DNA of 64,000 bases, taken from Paenibacillus nasutitermitis (GTDB lineage: Bacteria; Bacillota; Bacilli; Paenibacillales; Paenibacillaceae). The stretch covers positions 1,674,001 through 1,738,000 of the forward strand of contig NZ_BMHP01000001.1 of NCBI RefSeq assembly GCF_014641075.1, given 5' to 3'. The position numbers were made by a program, and so were the translations under genes. Numbering within the stretch: position 1 is the first letter of the stretch; each line of letters opens with the position of its first letter. Below the pieces are notes generated by a model, which saw only the letters and a program-made list of their open reading frames with translations, was not told the DNA's origin and ran no database searches. This document shows positions 24,359 through 31,929 of this stretch, in pieces.

Positions 24359-25141
24359 ATGAAATTAGGTATTATCGCCTCAGCGGAGGCCGCCAGTTTT
24401 CAACTTGCAAAGGATAAAGGCCTTGAGTTTTTGGAATTCTGCATCAATATCGGCTCTGATCTGGATGCATTTACAAACCAAATTCCGGAGTTGAAAGCAG
24501 CAAGCGAACAGACTGGCGTAAAGGTCGGATCAGTCGGACGTTGGGGCTCTGACCGCATCAGCAAAGAGGGGATAGTGGAGGAAGAGCTTCAAATCTCCTA
24601 TCGTCTGATCGACGCGGCGGCGGAGCTTGGATGCGCCAATTTTGTTTGTGGCGTGAACAAGGTGGAAGAATTGTCTTATTATGAAAACGTTTCTTTTGCA
24701 ATCGATTATTTCCGCAAGCTGATCAATTACGGAGCAGCCAAAGGAGTGGTCATTTCCTCTTACAACTGCGATTGGAATAATTTTGTCAAAGATGACATGG
24801 CTTGGACGCTTATTCACGGTTATCTTCCTGAGCTAGGCATTAAATTCGACCCGTCCCATTCCCGTTATGCAGGACGCGATTATTTACTGGAGGCCCGCAA
24901 ATGGGGCGGCCGGTTTCAGCATGTTCATATCAAAGGCTCTGTCATTATCGACGGCCAACGTTTTGACGATCCGCCAGCCGGCCTCGATCAGACGGACTGG
25001 GGCACGTTCATGGCGATTCTTTACGGAAACGGCTATAATGCCGGACTGAGTATCGAACCGCATTCCCATGTCTGGAACGGAGAGCTTGGCGATAAAGGCG
25101 TTCAATTTACAATCGGGTATATCAGATCGATGATGTTCTGA
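24359..25141 (+). CDS. Sugar phosphate isomerase/epimerase-like TIM-barrel protein
   Basis: A 260-residue TIM-barrel protein of the xylose-isomerase-like (AP_endonuc_2) family. The start 'MKLGIIASAEAASFQLAKDKGLEFLEFCIN' is strand 1; metal-binding positions are suggested by 'LGIKFDPSHSRY' (D and H), 'FQHVHIKGS' (H) and 'GLSIEPHSHVW' (E). Members isomerise or epimerise sugars, inositol derivatives or related acids. ATG 24359 is chosen because GGGAGG lies eight bases before it; the upstream ATG at 24302 has no binding site. It is divergent from the PhyH-AraC pair, with a 254-bp shared control region. Confidence 0.8.
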   Translation: MKLGIIASAEAASFQLAKDKGLEFLEFCINIGSDLDAFTNQIPELKAASEQTGVKVGSVGRWGSDRISKEGIVEEELQISYRLIDAAAELGCANFVCGVNKVEELSYYENVSFAIDYFRKLINYGAAKGVVISSYNCDWNNFVKDDMAWTLIHGYLPELGIKFDPSHSRYAGRDYLLEARKWGGRFQHVHIKGSVIIDGQRFDDPPAGLDQTDWGTFMAILYGNGYNAGLSIEPHSHVWNGELGDKGVQFTIGYIRSMMF

Positions 25142-25147
25142 TGCTCA

Positions 25148-25210
25148 GGCAACAAGCTCCAGGAAAAAGGTTCTAATCAACCGGTCGAACGGGGGATTGG
25201 GGCTTTTTTT
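25148..25210 (+). terminator. Terminator after the TIM-barrel gene
   Basis: Outer arms AAGCTCC and GGGGCTT, with an inner AATC..GATT stem, form a long two-part hairpin that ends in seven T residues (about 25204-25210). Confidence 0.6.
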
Positions 25211-25288
25211 GTTTACAGCGGACTGTGTGCAATAATCGGAACCCGAGGTTACCAGAGCAGTCGATGGTAGAATGGTCAGTACAGCTTA

Positions 25289-25331
25289 TTGACAAATATA
25301 GTTGTTGTGTATATAGTTGGTATAACAACTA
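25289..25331 (+). promoter_or_regulatory. Sigma-A promoter overlapped by an inverted repeat (probable MarR operator)
   Basis: TTGACA (25289-25294) and TATAGT (25312-25317) are 17 bp apart, an excellent sigma-A promoter. TAGTTGTT (25299-25306) and AACAACTA (25324-25331) are perfect inverted arms that flank the -10 box. It lies just before the MarR start, consistent with autorepression of the MarR-MFS operon. Confidence 0.75.
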
Positions 25332-25349
25332 AATAGAAGGAAGATGTTT

Positions 25350-25793
25350 ATGGCTGCAAATGAAAATGTGCTGGAACGATCGGTTGGCGCTCTAATGGGG
25401 GTCACATACCGCAAAATGACGAATGTCCTTCAGGCACGTCTGAAGGATTATGAGATTACAACGGAGCAGTGGTCAGTCTTGTTTCAAGTGGATCAGACAG
25501 ACGGTTTGATTCAGAAGGAAATTGCCGAGTTGGCGGGTAAGGACAAAGCGACGACAACCCGTATTCTCGACCATCTGGAAGAGAAAGGCCTGATTAGCAG
25601 GAAGATGTCAGAAAGTGACAGGCGTTCCTTCCAAGTAAGCAGCACGGACAAAGGGGCATTGCTGCTCAAGGAGACCCTGCCGATTGAAAAGCAGGTAAAC
25701 CAGGAAATCAAACAATGTATGACAGATGATGAACATGAATTGCTCATGGAGCTTCTTCTCCGGATTAATCATCATGTGAACAAATTAACATAA
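25350..25793 (+). CDS. MarR family transcriptional regulator
   Basis: A 147-residue winged-helix dimer protein. The DNA-binding core is 'YEITTEQWSVLFQVDQTDGLIQKEIAELAGKDKATTTRILDHLEEKGLISRKMSESDRRSFQVSSTDKG', with the D-R pair of the wing at 'ESDRRSF', typical of MarR. ATG 25350 fits the GAAGG site better than ATG 25344. It is transcribed together with the MFS gene 19 bases downstream from a promoter covered by an inverted repeat. The expected role is repression of its own operon until a drug or phenolic ligand binds. Confidence 0.88.
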   Translation: MAANENVLERSVGALMGVTYRKMTNVLQARLKDYEITTEQWSVLFQVDQTDGLIQKEIAELAGKDKATTTRILDHLEEKGLISRKMSESDRRSFQVSSTDKGALLLKETLPIEKQVNQEIKQCMTDDEHELLMELLLRINHHVNKLT

Positions 25794-25812
25794 ACCCGTA
25801 AGGAGAATATAT

Positions 25813-27024
25813 ATGCAGTCTCATGAAATCAATTCCAAGCTTTGGACCAAGCCATTTATTATATTGACGATCTGTTCCTTGTTGTTGTTTTTGAATTTGC
25901 AGATGCTTCTCGCAGCATTTCCTGCTTATGTGAAGTCCGCCTTTCAGGCAGATGATATGACAGTCAGTCTGATTATAAGCGTTTTTGCAGGAGCAACGAT
26001 TATTACCCGATTGTTAACCACCCCGCTTATGCGCAAAGTGCCCCGGAACGTTATCTTGTATACGGGACTTGCAGCCGCAACACTCTTTACCGCATTATCC
26101 GTTGCGGCAGGCTCTGTTGGAATGCTGCTTGTCATGCGTATTGGCTTTGGCATCGGTTTTGGGATGGCGAGTACGATTATTCCTACACTGGTATCTCAAA
26201 TCATACCTGGTAAACGGATGGGGGAAGGTATCGGATATTTCGGGCTGTCCACCAGTCTGGCTATGTCTGTTGGACCGATCATCGGATTAAGTGTGATGAA
26301 GCATGCAGGGTTCACAACTCTTGGCATGCTTGGAACAGCTACCATCGTGCTGATCTTTCCAATTTTGTTCTTTTCGCGGACAATTCCGGCCGAAATGAGC
26401 AAGAAGACAGCGGCTGGTACAGCTGCCGATTCCAAACAGATTTTCCATGTTAAATTATTAATTCCCGGTCTGCTGAATGTTATTCTTGCTGTGACCTACG
26501 GCGGACTGCTCAGCTTTATCGCTTTGTTCGGCGAGTCCGTTCATTTGGAACAGGTGGGCCTATTCTTTATGTTTAATGCGCTGGCGGTTATTATTATCAG
26601 GCCTGTTTCGGGCAAAATATTCGATCGTTTCGGACATGCTGCCGTTCTCATTCCTGCTTCGATCAGCGTTGTGTCAGCTCTTATGGTACTATCTTACACG
26701 ACAACGATGCCGATGCTGATTTTGTCCGCCCTTTTGTATGGACTCGGCTTTGGCTCCATTCAGCCGACGCTGCAGGCATGGATGCTTCGTTCCGGCACAT
26801 CGCAGCAGTACGGTATGGCCAATAGCATGTTCTATAATACGACTGACCTCGGTATCGCGGTCGGTGCCTTGATTTTGGGAGCCGTCTCCTCCATGTCTGA
26901 TTATGCGTTCATGTACCGCGTCTCAGCCGGATTTATGGTCTTGTTTCTGATTATTTATACAGTCGTCCGATTGTTAACTGCGATCAGATATAGGCTTAAG
27001 CCAAGTGCCCGGCAAACCACGTAG
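25813..27024 (+). CDS. MFS transporter controlled by the adjacent MarR regulator
   Basis: A 403-residue transporter with 12 predicted membrane segments. 'LLLFLNLQMLLAAFPAYVKSAFQADDMTVSLIISVFAGATIITRLLTTPLMRK' and 'IGFGIGFGMASTIIPTLVSQIIPGKRMGEGIGYFGLSTSLAMSVGPIIGL' are characteristic of the YwoG/YfhI-like exporter group of Bacillus. It starts 19 bases after the MarR stop with AAGGAG before the ATG. It is probably a drug or metabolite exporter; the substrate is unknown. A terminator follows. Confidence 0.82.
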   Translation: MQSHEINSKLWTKPFIILTICSLLLFLNLQMLLAAFPAYVKSAFQADDMTVSLIISVFAGATIITRLLTTPLMRKVPRNVILYTGLAAATLFTALSVAAGSVGMLLVMRIGFGIGFGMASTIIPTLVSQIIPGKRMGEGIGYFGLSTSLAMSVGPIIGLSVMKHAGFTTLGMLGTATIVLIFPILFFSRTIPAEMSKKTAAGTAADSKQIFHVKLLIPGLLNVILAVTYGGLLSFIALFGESVHLEQVGLFFMFNALAVIIIRPVSGKIFDRFGHAAVLIPASISVVSALMVLSYTTTMPMLILSALLYGLGFGSIQPTLQAWMLRSGTSQQYGMANSMFYNTTDLGIAVGALILGAVSSMSDYAFMYRVSAGFMVLFLIIYTVVRLLTAIRYRLKPSARQTT

Positions 27025-27037
27025 CTTCCGGTGGAAT

Positions 27038-27069
27038 GACAGCCTGGATGACACAGGCTGTCGTTTTTT
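27038..27069 (+). terminator. Terminator after the MarR-MFS operon
   Basis: GACAGCCT (27038-27045) and AGGCTGTC (27055-27062) form a perfect 8-bp stem followed by six T residues. It overlaps the stop codon of the convergent TetR gene. Confidence 0.85.
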
Positions 27070-27742
27070 ACATACTCTGAAGTTTCTTTTCCAACCCCGC
27101 TATCAACAACTCAAAGCCGAAGGCAAACTCCTTTTCCCAATCAGAATTCGTTGTATAAACCGCGAGGCGGATCATATGAGGGAACCGCTCTTGCGGGAGT
27201 TGGCTATAAAACTGGTTGTACATCTCGCTTTTCTCCTTGTTGGAAGCGTTCCCCTGATCGGAACGGTTTCTCAAACGGACCTCTTCTCCCACAAATCCCA
27301 GCACGTAATTCTTCAGTATCGAAGCCACCCAAGGAACCTGCTCGTCCGGGAATCCCGCCAAGGTCAATAGCCGAAAGAGCTTTTCGATCAGATCCAGACG
27401 AGAGTAACCCACCGCAATGGTGGTGTTAAACAACTCTACGGTATCGCGGCGCGAGTGGAGAATCTTCCTGAATTCCTCTCCCCACAGGTCGATTTGCTCC
27501 ATCCATGGAAGCGAAGAGTCAGGCCATTCCATCTCTTCGCTTATTCGATCGGAGAGCAGTTGCATCAACTGATCTTTATCTTTGATGTGATAATATAAGG
27601 ACGCAGTCTTCACCTGCAGCTTATCCGCAATTTTGCGCATGCTAAGTTCCTTAAGTCCGATCTCGTCCAACAGTTGTAACGCCGTCTGAACAATCCGTGC
27701 CTGGTCGAGCGGTGTCGCTGACGCATAAGTTTTCCTGGCCAC
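27068..27742 (-). CDS. TetR family transcriptional repressor (TetR_C type)
   Basis: A 224-residue repressor. The N-terminal helix-turn-helix is 'IVQTALQLLDEIGLKELSMRKIADKLQVKTASLYYHIKDKDQLMQLLSDRI', very close to tetracycline-repressor-like proteins, and the rest is the helical ligand domain. I place the start at GTG 27742, which has GAAAGG nine bases upstream. Extending to ATG 27796 would put a clear operator inside the coding region. It is divergent from a glyoxalase-family gene and shares two palindromic operators with it. The ligand is unknown. Confidence 0.82.
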   Translation of the reverse strand: MARKTYASATPLDQARIVQTALQLLDEIGLKELSMRKIADKLQVKTASLYYHIKDKDQLMQLLSDRISEEMEWPDSSLPWMEQIDLWGEEFRKILHSRRDTVELFNTTIAVGYSRLDLIEKLFRLLTLAGFPDEQVPWVASILKNYVLGFVGEEVRLRNRSDQGNASNKEKSEMYNQFYSQLPQERFPHMIRLAVYTTNSDWEKEFAFGFELLIAGLEKKLQSM

Positions 27743-27759
27743 TTGGTTCACCCTTTCAC

Positions 27760-27811
27760 TTGACAAGTATAGCATATTAGAATAATCTAACATCATTAGA
27801 ATTAATCTAAT
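27760..27811. promoter_or_regulatory. Divergent control region with two TetR-type operators
   Basis: TTAGAATAATCTAA (27777-27790) and TTAGAATTAATCTAA (27796-27810) are two palindromes sharing TTAGA..TCTAA half-sites. On the plus strand TTGACA (27760-27765) and TAATCT (27783-27788) are 17 bp apart, so operator 1 covers the -10 box of the glyoxalase promoter. On the minus strand a TATACT-like -10 lies next to it. Confidence 0.75.
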
Positions 27812-27842
27812 GGTGTTAAATTAATCAGAAGGAGAAATAAAC

Positions 27843-28211
27843 ATGAAACTGAATCACCTTAATTTATGCGTGAAGGATTTAAACGATGCGACAGGTTTAT
27901 TCCAGGACTTATTCGGCTTTGAGCTGCAGGATCGGAAGGGCGACGCGATTGCCGTTATGAAGGACGAGGAAGGTTTTACTCTTGTCTTAAGCTGCTCTGC
28001 GGCATTTGGAGGCGAGAATCCTATTTACCCTGAAGGGTTCCATGTCGGATTCTACGTGGATACAAAGGAAGAAGTGGATCGATTCTACGATCGGCTTGTA
28101 GGAGCGAATTTGATCCAGCCAGATCAAGGGGCTAAGAACATTCGGGGCGGTTATTCGTTGTATTTCAAAGCACTAGACGGCATTCTGTTCGAGATCACCT
28201 CGTTCGCTTAA
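27843..28211 (+). CDS. Glyoxalase/bleomycin-resistance/dioxygenase (VOC) family protein
   Basis: A 122-residue VOC-fold protein: 'KLNHLNLCVKDLNDATGLFQDLFGFELQDRKGD' at the start, 'GFHVGFYVDTKEEVDRFYDRL' in the middle and 'SLYFKALDGILFEITSFA' at the end. H4, H51 within 'GFHVGFYV' approximately, and the final Glu could bind a metal. Members detoxify, isomerise or bind small molecules. It is transcribed from a promoter overlapped by two palindromes and divergent from a TetR gene, so it is probably induced by a compound that releases the repressor. Confidence 0.8.
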   Translation: MKLNHLNLCVKDLNDATGLFQDLFGFELQDRKGDAIAVMKDEEGFTLVLSCSAAFGGENPIYPEGFHVGFYVDTKEEVDRFYDRLVGANLIQPDQGAKNIRGGYSLYFKALDGILFEITSFA

Positions 28212-28289
28212 GCTTTTTTCGCAATGAATAACTGTAAAGTTAAGATCCCCATTGGTCGTTGAACTAACAAGCACGATACTTCAATAAAG

Positions 28290-28340
28290 CAGAGGCAGTC
28301 CAAGGTTTTATTTTATCTGCCAAGACTGCCTCTGTTTCTA
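28290..28340. terminator. Terminator between glyoxalase and MocR genes
   Basis: CAGAGGCAGTC (28290-28300) and GACTGCCTCTG (28324-28334) form a perfect 11-bp stem with a 23-base loop, followed by tttctatt. It separates the convergent VOC and MocR genes. Confidence 0.7.
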
Positions 28341-28399
28341 TTATTGGAGAGTAGTTGGAACTAAAGGTACTTTTTTTATCCCCGTCCTCTCGCTTACAA

Positions 28400-29770
28400 C
28401 TAGATAAACTGAATTCTTTTCCTGCTGGCGAGGAGCAGCTCCCGAATGCCTTCGGCAATGAGCATGATTCCCTTGTCAATCTGATCTTCCGCTACTTGTG
28501 AGATGCTCAGCCGGATAACGTTGTCCTTGCGGAATTCCGGTAGAAACATGCTGGACGCTTCATATAAGAGGACTTCTTTCATCTCCAGATGTCTTTTCAA
28601 CTGCAGGCCAGTCAGCGGACGAGGCAGCTCCAGCAGCGAGTAGAACCCCGACCGGGGTTCGGTATAGACGGTGCCTGCCGGCAGATACCGTTTGCACGCT
28701 TCCTTCAGTTTCTCTGCTTTATTGCGGTAGATCGTCCGCATTTTGTACAAGTGGGCTTCAAACATCCCATTTTCCAGATAAATTTCCAGCGCTCCCTGCA
28801 TGAGCACCGGCGTATGTACATCGGCGGCGTATTTGGCACGAAGAAAGGATTCATGCAGCTCGTCAGGGAGCACGGCGAGCCCCAGCCTCAGTCCCGGGAG
28901 CATGACTTTAGAGAAGCTTTTCGTATAAATAACTCTCCCCGAAGGATCATAAGCGAACATTGGATCCTGCTTGCTATCGATATCGAGATCCCCCAGATAA
29001 TCATCCTCAATGATATAAACATCATATTTCCGGGCCAATTCCACGATTCGTTTCTTCTCTTCATTGGTATAGCTATAGCCGGTAGGATTATGAAATCTCG
29101 ATACGATATAGAAAAGCTTGATCTCCCCGGTCTGAAATAAACGCTCCAGATGCTCCACATTTATCCCATCCCGCGTGACTTCAACGCCGCACGCCTGCAC
29201 GCCTTGCTGCCGGATAGATTCCAGCATCGATGAATGGGTAGGCTGCTCGACAGCAAGCTTGCTTTTTCCATTGGGAAAGGGGAGGGAAATCAGCAGATGC
29301 AGCGCTTGTTGTGAACCAGTCACTACAAATATCTTCTCCGGCACCGTAAATACTTGAACATCCCTTAATTGTCGTGCCAGCTGGACCCGTAAGGACCACA
29401 GTCCTTGAATCTCCGAATAGGAGAACAGATCTTCCCGGTATCGTTCGATCGCCTGATTCATGGCATGCTGGAAATCCCGATAAGGCATAACCTCCCGATC
29501 GGGTCCGGCCGCGACAAAATCAATCCCATTATTCCCATCCGTCCCTTCTTTGCCGGAATGCTGCGGATCAACAACAAAGTAACCGCTCCGCGGCACCGGA
29601 TAGATCAGATGCTCCTGCTCCAACTGCTGATAGGCCTTAATAATCGTATTGGGGCTGCAGCGGAGCTTCAAGGACAAAGCACGTATGGAAGGCAGTTGAT
29701 CTCCTCTTCGCAAAGCACCTATTTCCATATCCCGTTTGATGTTTGCAGCAACTTCCGCATATTTTTTCAT
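28400..29770 (-). CDS. MocR family regulator (GntR helix-turn-helix fused to aminotransferase domain)
   Basis: A 456-residue fusion. Residues 1-75 form a GntR winged helix ('YAEVAANIKRDMEIGALRRGDQLPSIRALSLKLRCSPNTIIKAYQQLEQEHLIYPVPRSGYFV'). The rest is a fold-type I aminotransferase domain with the PLP lysine in 'VIYTKSFSKVMLPGLRLG' and 'YIIEDDYLGDL'. MocR proteins sense an amine or amino acid as a PLP adduct. The open frame extends upstream to 30154, but ATG 29770 has AAAGGAG correctly placed. It is divergent from a class D beta-lactamase gene with an inverted repeat between them, so it may regulate that gene. Confidence 0.85.
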   Translation of the reverse strand: MKKYAEVAANIKRDMEIGALRRGDQLPSIRALSLKLRCSPNTIIKAYQQLEQEHLIYPVPRSGYFVVDPQHSGKEGTDGNNGIDFVAAGPDREVMPYRDFQHAMNQAIERYREDLFSYSEIQGLWSLRVQLARQLRDVQVFTVPEKIFVVTGSQQALHLLISLPFPNGKSKLAVEQPTHSSMLESIRQQGVQACGVEVTRDGINVEHLERLFQTGEIKLFYIVSRFHNPTGYSYTNEEKKRIVELARKYDVYIIEDDYLGDLDIDSKQDPMFAYDPSGRVIYTKSFSKVMLPGLRLGLAVLPDELHESFLRAKYAADVHTPVLMQGALEIYLENGMFEAHLYKMRTIYRNKAEKLKEACKRYLPAGTVYTEPRSGFYSLLELPRPLTGLQLKRHLEMKEVLLYEASSMFLPEFRKDNVIRLSISQVAEDQIDKGIMLIAEGIRELLLASRKRIQFI

Positions 29771-29785
29771 CTGCAAGCTCCTTTC

Positions 29786-29801
29786 CCTGTATGGGTACAG
29801 G
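29786..29801. promoter_or_regulatory. Inverted repeat in the MocR/beta-lactamase divergent region
   Basis: CCTGTA-TGGG-TACAGG is a perfect palindrome with 6-bp arms, 15 bp from the MocR start and about 175 bp from the beta-lactamase start. It is a candidate MocR binding site. Confidence 0.5.
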
Positions 29802-29975
29802 ACGTAAAAAAGCTCCGGCAGGTTGCAGATAAGCTGTCGTATACTGGGGATGTTCCAACAAAACCACAAGGAAGGAGGGACGGATCGGAAGATCAGCTGC
29901 CCTTGGAGAGAGCTGATTGCGGTTCTGGATTTTCTCCAAGCTATCAGGGTCTTTACCCGGAAGGAGATGCGCAAC

Positions 29976-30821
29976 ATGAAGCCATTATCGAATACATTTC
30001 TCAGAAAAATAGGGCGGATCGCATTACTGTTGTTCGCTGCCGCGATACTATTCAACGGGATGACTCCGCTGCAGGTCCAGGCTGAACCAGCCTTGACGCA
30101 TGAGCTGAAGAAAGATGCCTTATTCCAGGGAACACCGGGTACAATGATTATCAAAAATCTGAAGACCGGTAAGCAATTCGTCTATAATCAAAAAAGAAGC
30201 ATCCAACCGTATACGCCGGAGTCATCTTTCAAAGTGGCGAATGCCCTGTTCGGTCTGGAGGAAGAAGCGGTTGCTGATGAATATGAGGTCAAACGCTGGG
30301 ACGGCGTCATCCGGCAATTCGAGGTGTGGAACCGCGACCACAGCCTGGCATCGGCGATGCGGCAATCTGCCATCTGGTTTTATCAGGCATTGGCCCGAGA
30401 TATCGGCAGTGACGCCATGCAGCGTAATTTGGACCGGATTGGATACGGCAACCGCGATATCTCAGGCGGCATTGACACCTTCTGGCTGGACAGCAGTCTC
30501 AAAATATCGGCCCAGGAGCAAATTGATTTTTTAGAAGAGCTTGTAAACGAGAGCTTGCCCTTTCAAAAACAGAACATGAAAACAGTCAAACGTATGATGA
30601 TTGACGATGACCAGGACGACTATACGATACATGGAAAAACGGGAACACGACTATCCGATATGGGATTAGGCTGGTACGTAGGATATGTAGAGACCAAACG
30701 GAATATATGGATTTTCGCCACTAATGTGGACAGCAGCGGAACAACAGCCCGGAACATCACGCTGGAAAGCTTGGAGAAACTGCACATCATCAATCGACCG
30801 GATACCGGGACGAGTCAGTAA
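29976..30821 (+). CDS. Class D (OXA-type) beta-lactamase, Bacillus-like group
   Basis: A 281-residue secreted serine beta-lactamase. A signal peptide covers about residues 1-36 (ending 'LQVQA'). The class D motifs are in order: SxxK as S83-S-F-K86 in 'YTPESSFKVANA', SxV as S131-A-I133, Y157-G-N159 in 'IGYGNRDISGGIDTFWLDSSL', and K221-T-G223 in 'IHGKTGTRLSDMGLGWYVG'. A Trp near 'SAIWFYQALA' is usual. The enzyme would hydrolyse beta-lactams outside the membrane. ATG 29976 lies nine bases after GGAAGGAG; the frame is open upstream but lacks a better start. It is divergent from a MocR regulator. Confidence 0.88.
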   Translation: MKPLSNTFLRKIGRIALLLFAAAILFNGMTPLQVQAEPALTHELKKDALFQGTPGTMIIKNLKTGKQFVYNQKRSIQPYTPESSFKVANALFGLEEEAVADEYEVKRWDGVIRQFEVWNRDHSLASAMRQSAIWFYQALARDIGSDAMQRNLDRIGYGNRDISGGIDTFWLDSSLKISAQEQIDFLEELVNESLPFQKQNMKTVKRMMIDDDQDDYTIHGKTGTRLSDMGLGWYVGYVETKRNIWIFATNVDSSGTTARNITLESLEKLHIINRPDTGTSQ

Positions 30822-30834
30822 TCGGATGCATGAA

Positions 30835-30875
30835 GAAACCGCTTCGATCAGCTAACGCTGCGGAGCGGTTTCTTT
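30835..30875 (+). terminator. Terminator after the beta-lactamase gene
   Basis: GAAACCGCT (30835-30843) and AGCGGTTTC (30864-30872) form a perfect 9-bp stem followed by a short T-run. Confidence 0.75.
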
Positions 30876-30889
30876 CAGGTTGTGTATCT

Positions 30890-31120
30890 TGCTTGACGGA
30901 CACCAATGACCTTATTTAGGCCGGAAATAGTTCATTTTAGGGGTAGACGGACCTCAGAGCCGCTATCTATGCAATTACTCCATGAATGAGGTCAATTCCA
31001 GTTGAATAACGTCTTCTGTGTCCGTTAACTATTCGAAATCGCTCATTCAGGCCATTTAACGCCTTTTGTGTCCGCATAACCGCTTACGACGCCTATCCAG
31101 GCATTTTAAGACATTTGCCG
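30890..31120. repeat. Degenerate tandem repeat tract of about 50-bp units
   Basis: Two units are clear: 'aacgtcttctgtgtccgtt' near 31009-31027 and 'aacgccttttgtgtccgca' near 31059-31077, exactly 50 bp apart, each preceded by a variant of cattcaggccattt. A third, weaker copy reads 'tatccaggcattttaagac' near 31095, and worse copies lie upstream from about 30890. The stretch has no gene. I see nothing else in the gap 30876-31213. Confidence 0.55.
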
Positions 31121-31213
31121 CCCCACCTATCTTGCCAGTGAAGTGAAGCCAGCAGCAAGGGCGACATTTGCTGTATTGCTCGGGTATACTAAGATTTAAG
31201 AGGAGATCTTCTT

Positions 31214-31258
31214 ATGAAAATAGTGACAGAAGAACTGCCGAAGAAGATTAGGGGTTAG
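31214..31258 (+). other. Possible 14-codon ORF or gene remnant
   Basis: AGAGGAG is followed at normal distance by ATG 31214 and 14 codons (MKIVTEELPKKIRG) before TAG. The good ribosome binding site suggests that a gene once started here. The peptide is too short to identify. Confidence 0.3.
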
Positions 31259-31314
31259 AGGAGAAACAGAATTGTTAAAAAGTCCAATAGTCCAAATAAT
31301 CGGAGGGGACAAGG

Positions 31315-31812
31315 ATGCACAAAAGTTATTGTATGCTATTCATAATTGTCTTGATGTTAGCCCTGACCGCGTGCCAAACCTCACCTGGCGGAAAAATAAA
31401 ATCCGATTATCCTGACCTTTCCTCTCGTGAAGCTGAAAAAGCAGGTTATGTGGTAGCTGGCCCTGCCGGATATTTCAATATCGACAAAATGGAAGCCTTC
31501 TATACCGATTACAAGGCTGGGACTGCCAGTACACTGGTCATCGCCCATTATACGGATGAAGGCGATCCTGTTTATGCGGGTCTGGATTATAATGGAGAAT
31601 TCGTCACTTATTCGTATGATAATTCATGGGATGCATTTGGCGGGCAGGATAAAGGGGTCAAACAAACAGAATGCGGTACGGTTACGAAGCAGGTTGGACC
31701 CTATGGGGAACAAGAAGGCACATTGTTCACATTAAGCGGATGCAAAGAGGATATTGGCTACAGCGACCCGGATAATAAATCGTACTTCCTGCTGTTTGTG
31801 CCCGGAAAATAA
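31315..31812 (+). CDS. Hypothetical lipoprotein
   Basis: A 165-residue exported lipoprotein. The signal sequence ends in lipobox 'LALTAC', with C20 as the acylated cysteine, followed by 'QTSPGGKIKSDYPDLSS'. The mature part is small, Tyr- and Gly-rich and contains two cysteines ('KQTECGTVTKQVG' and 'TLSGCKEDIGY') that could form a disulfide outside the membrane. I do not recognise the domain; it resembles DUF4362-type Bacillus lipoproteins only vaguely. GGAGGGGA precedes the ATG. It stands alone. Confidence 0.7.
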   Translation: MHKSYCMLFIIVLMLALTACQTSPGGKIKSDYPDLSSREAEKAGYVVAGPAGYFNIDKMEAFYTDYKAGTASTLVIAHYTDEGDPVYAGLDYNGEFVTYSYDNSWDAFGGQDKGVKQTECGTVTKQVGPYGEQEGTLFTLSGCKEDIGYSDPDNKSYFLLFVPGK

Positions 31813-31929
31813 GACGCTTGGTTGAATGAAAAGCAAATCCGGTTATAAGGATTCAAGATGGATTTCTAAGGTATAATGCAATTAGAGGCAATGAGCGTTT
31901 ACGGGAAACAAATTTAATTGAAATAGCAG

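Noticed and set aside
29405-30085. 226-codon open frame antisense to the MocR gene
   Set aside because: Overlaps a well-supported MocR gene and the beta-lactamase start; no domain.
30890-31120. CRISPR array
   Set aside because: Repeats are degenerate over their whole length, without constant repeats and unique spacers, and no cas genes are present.
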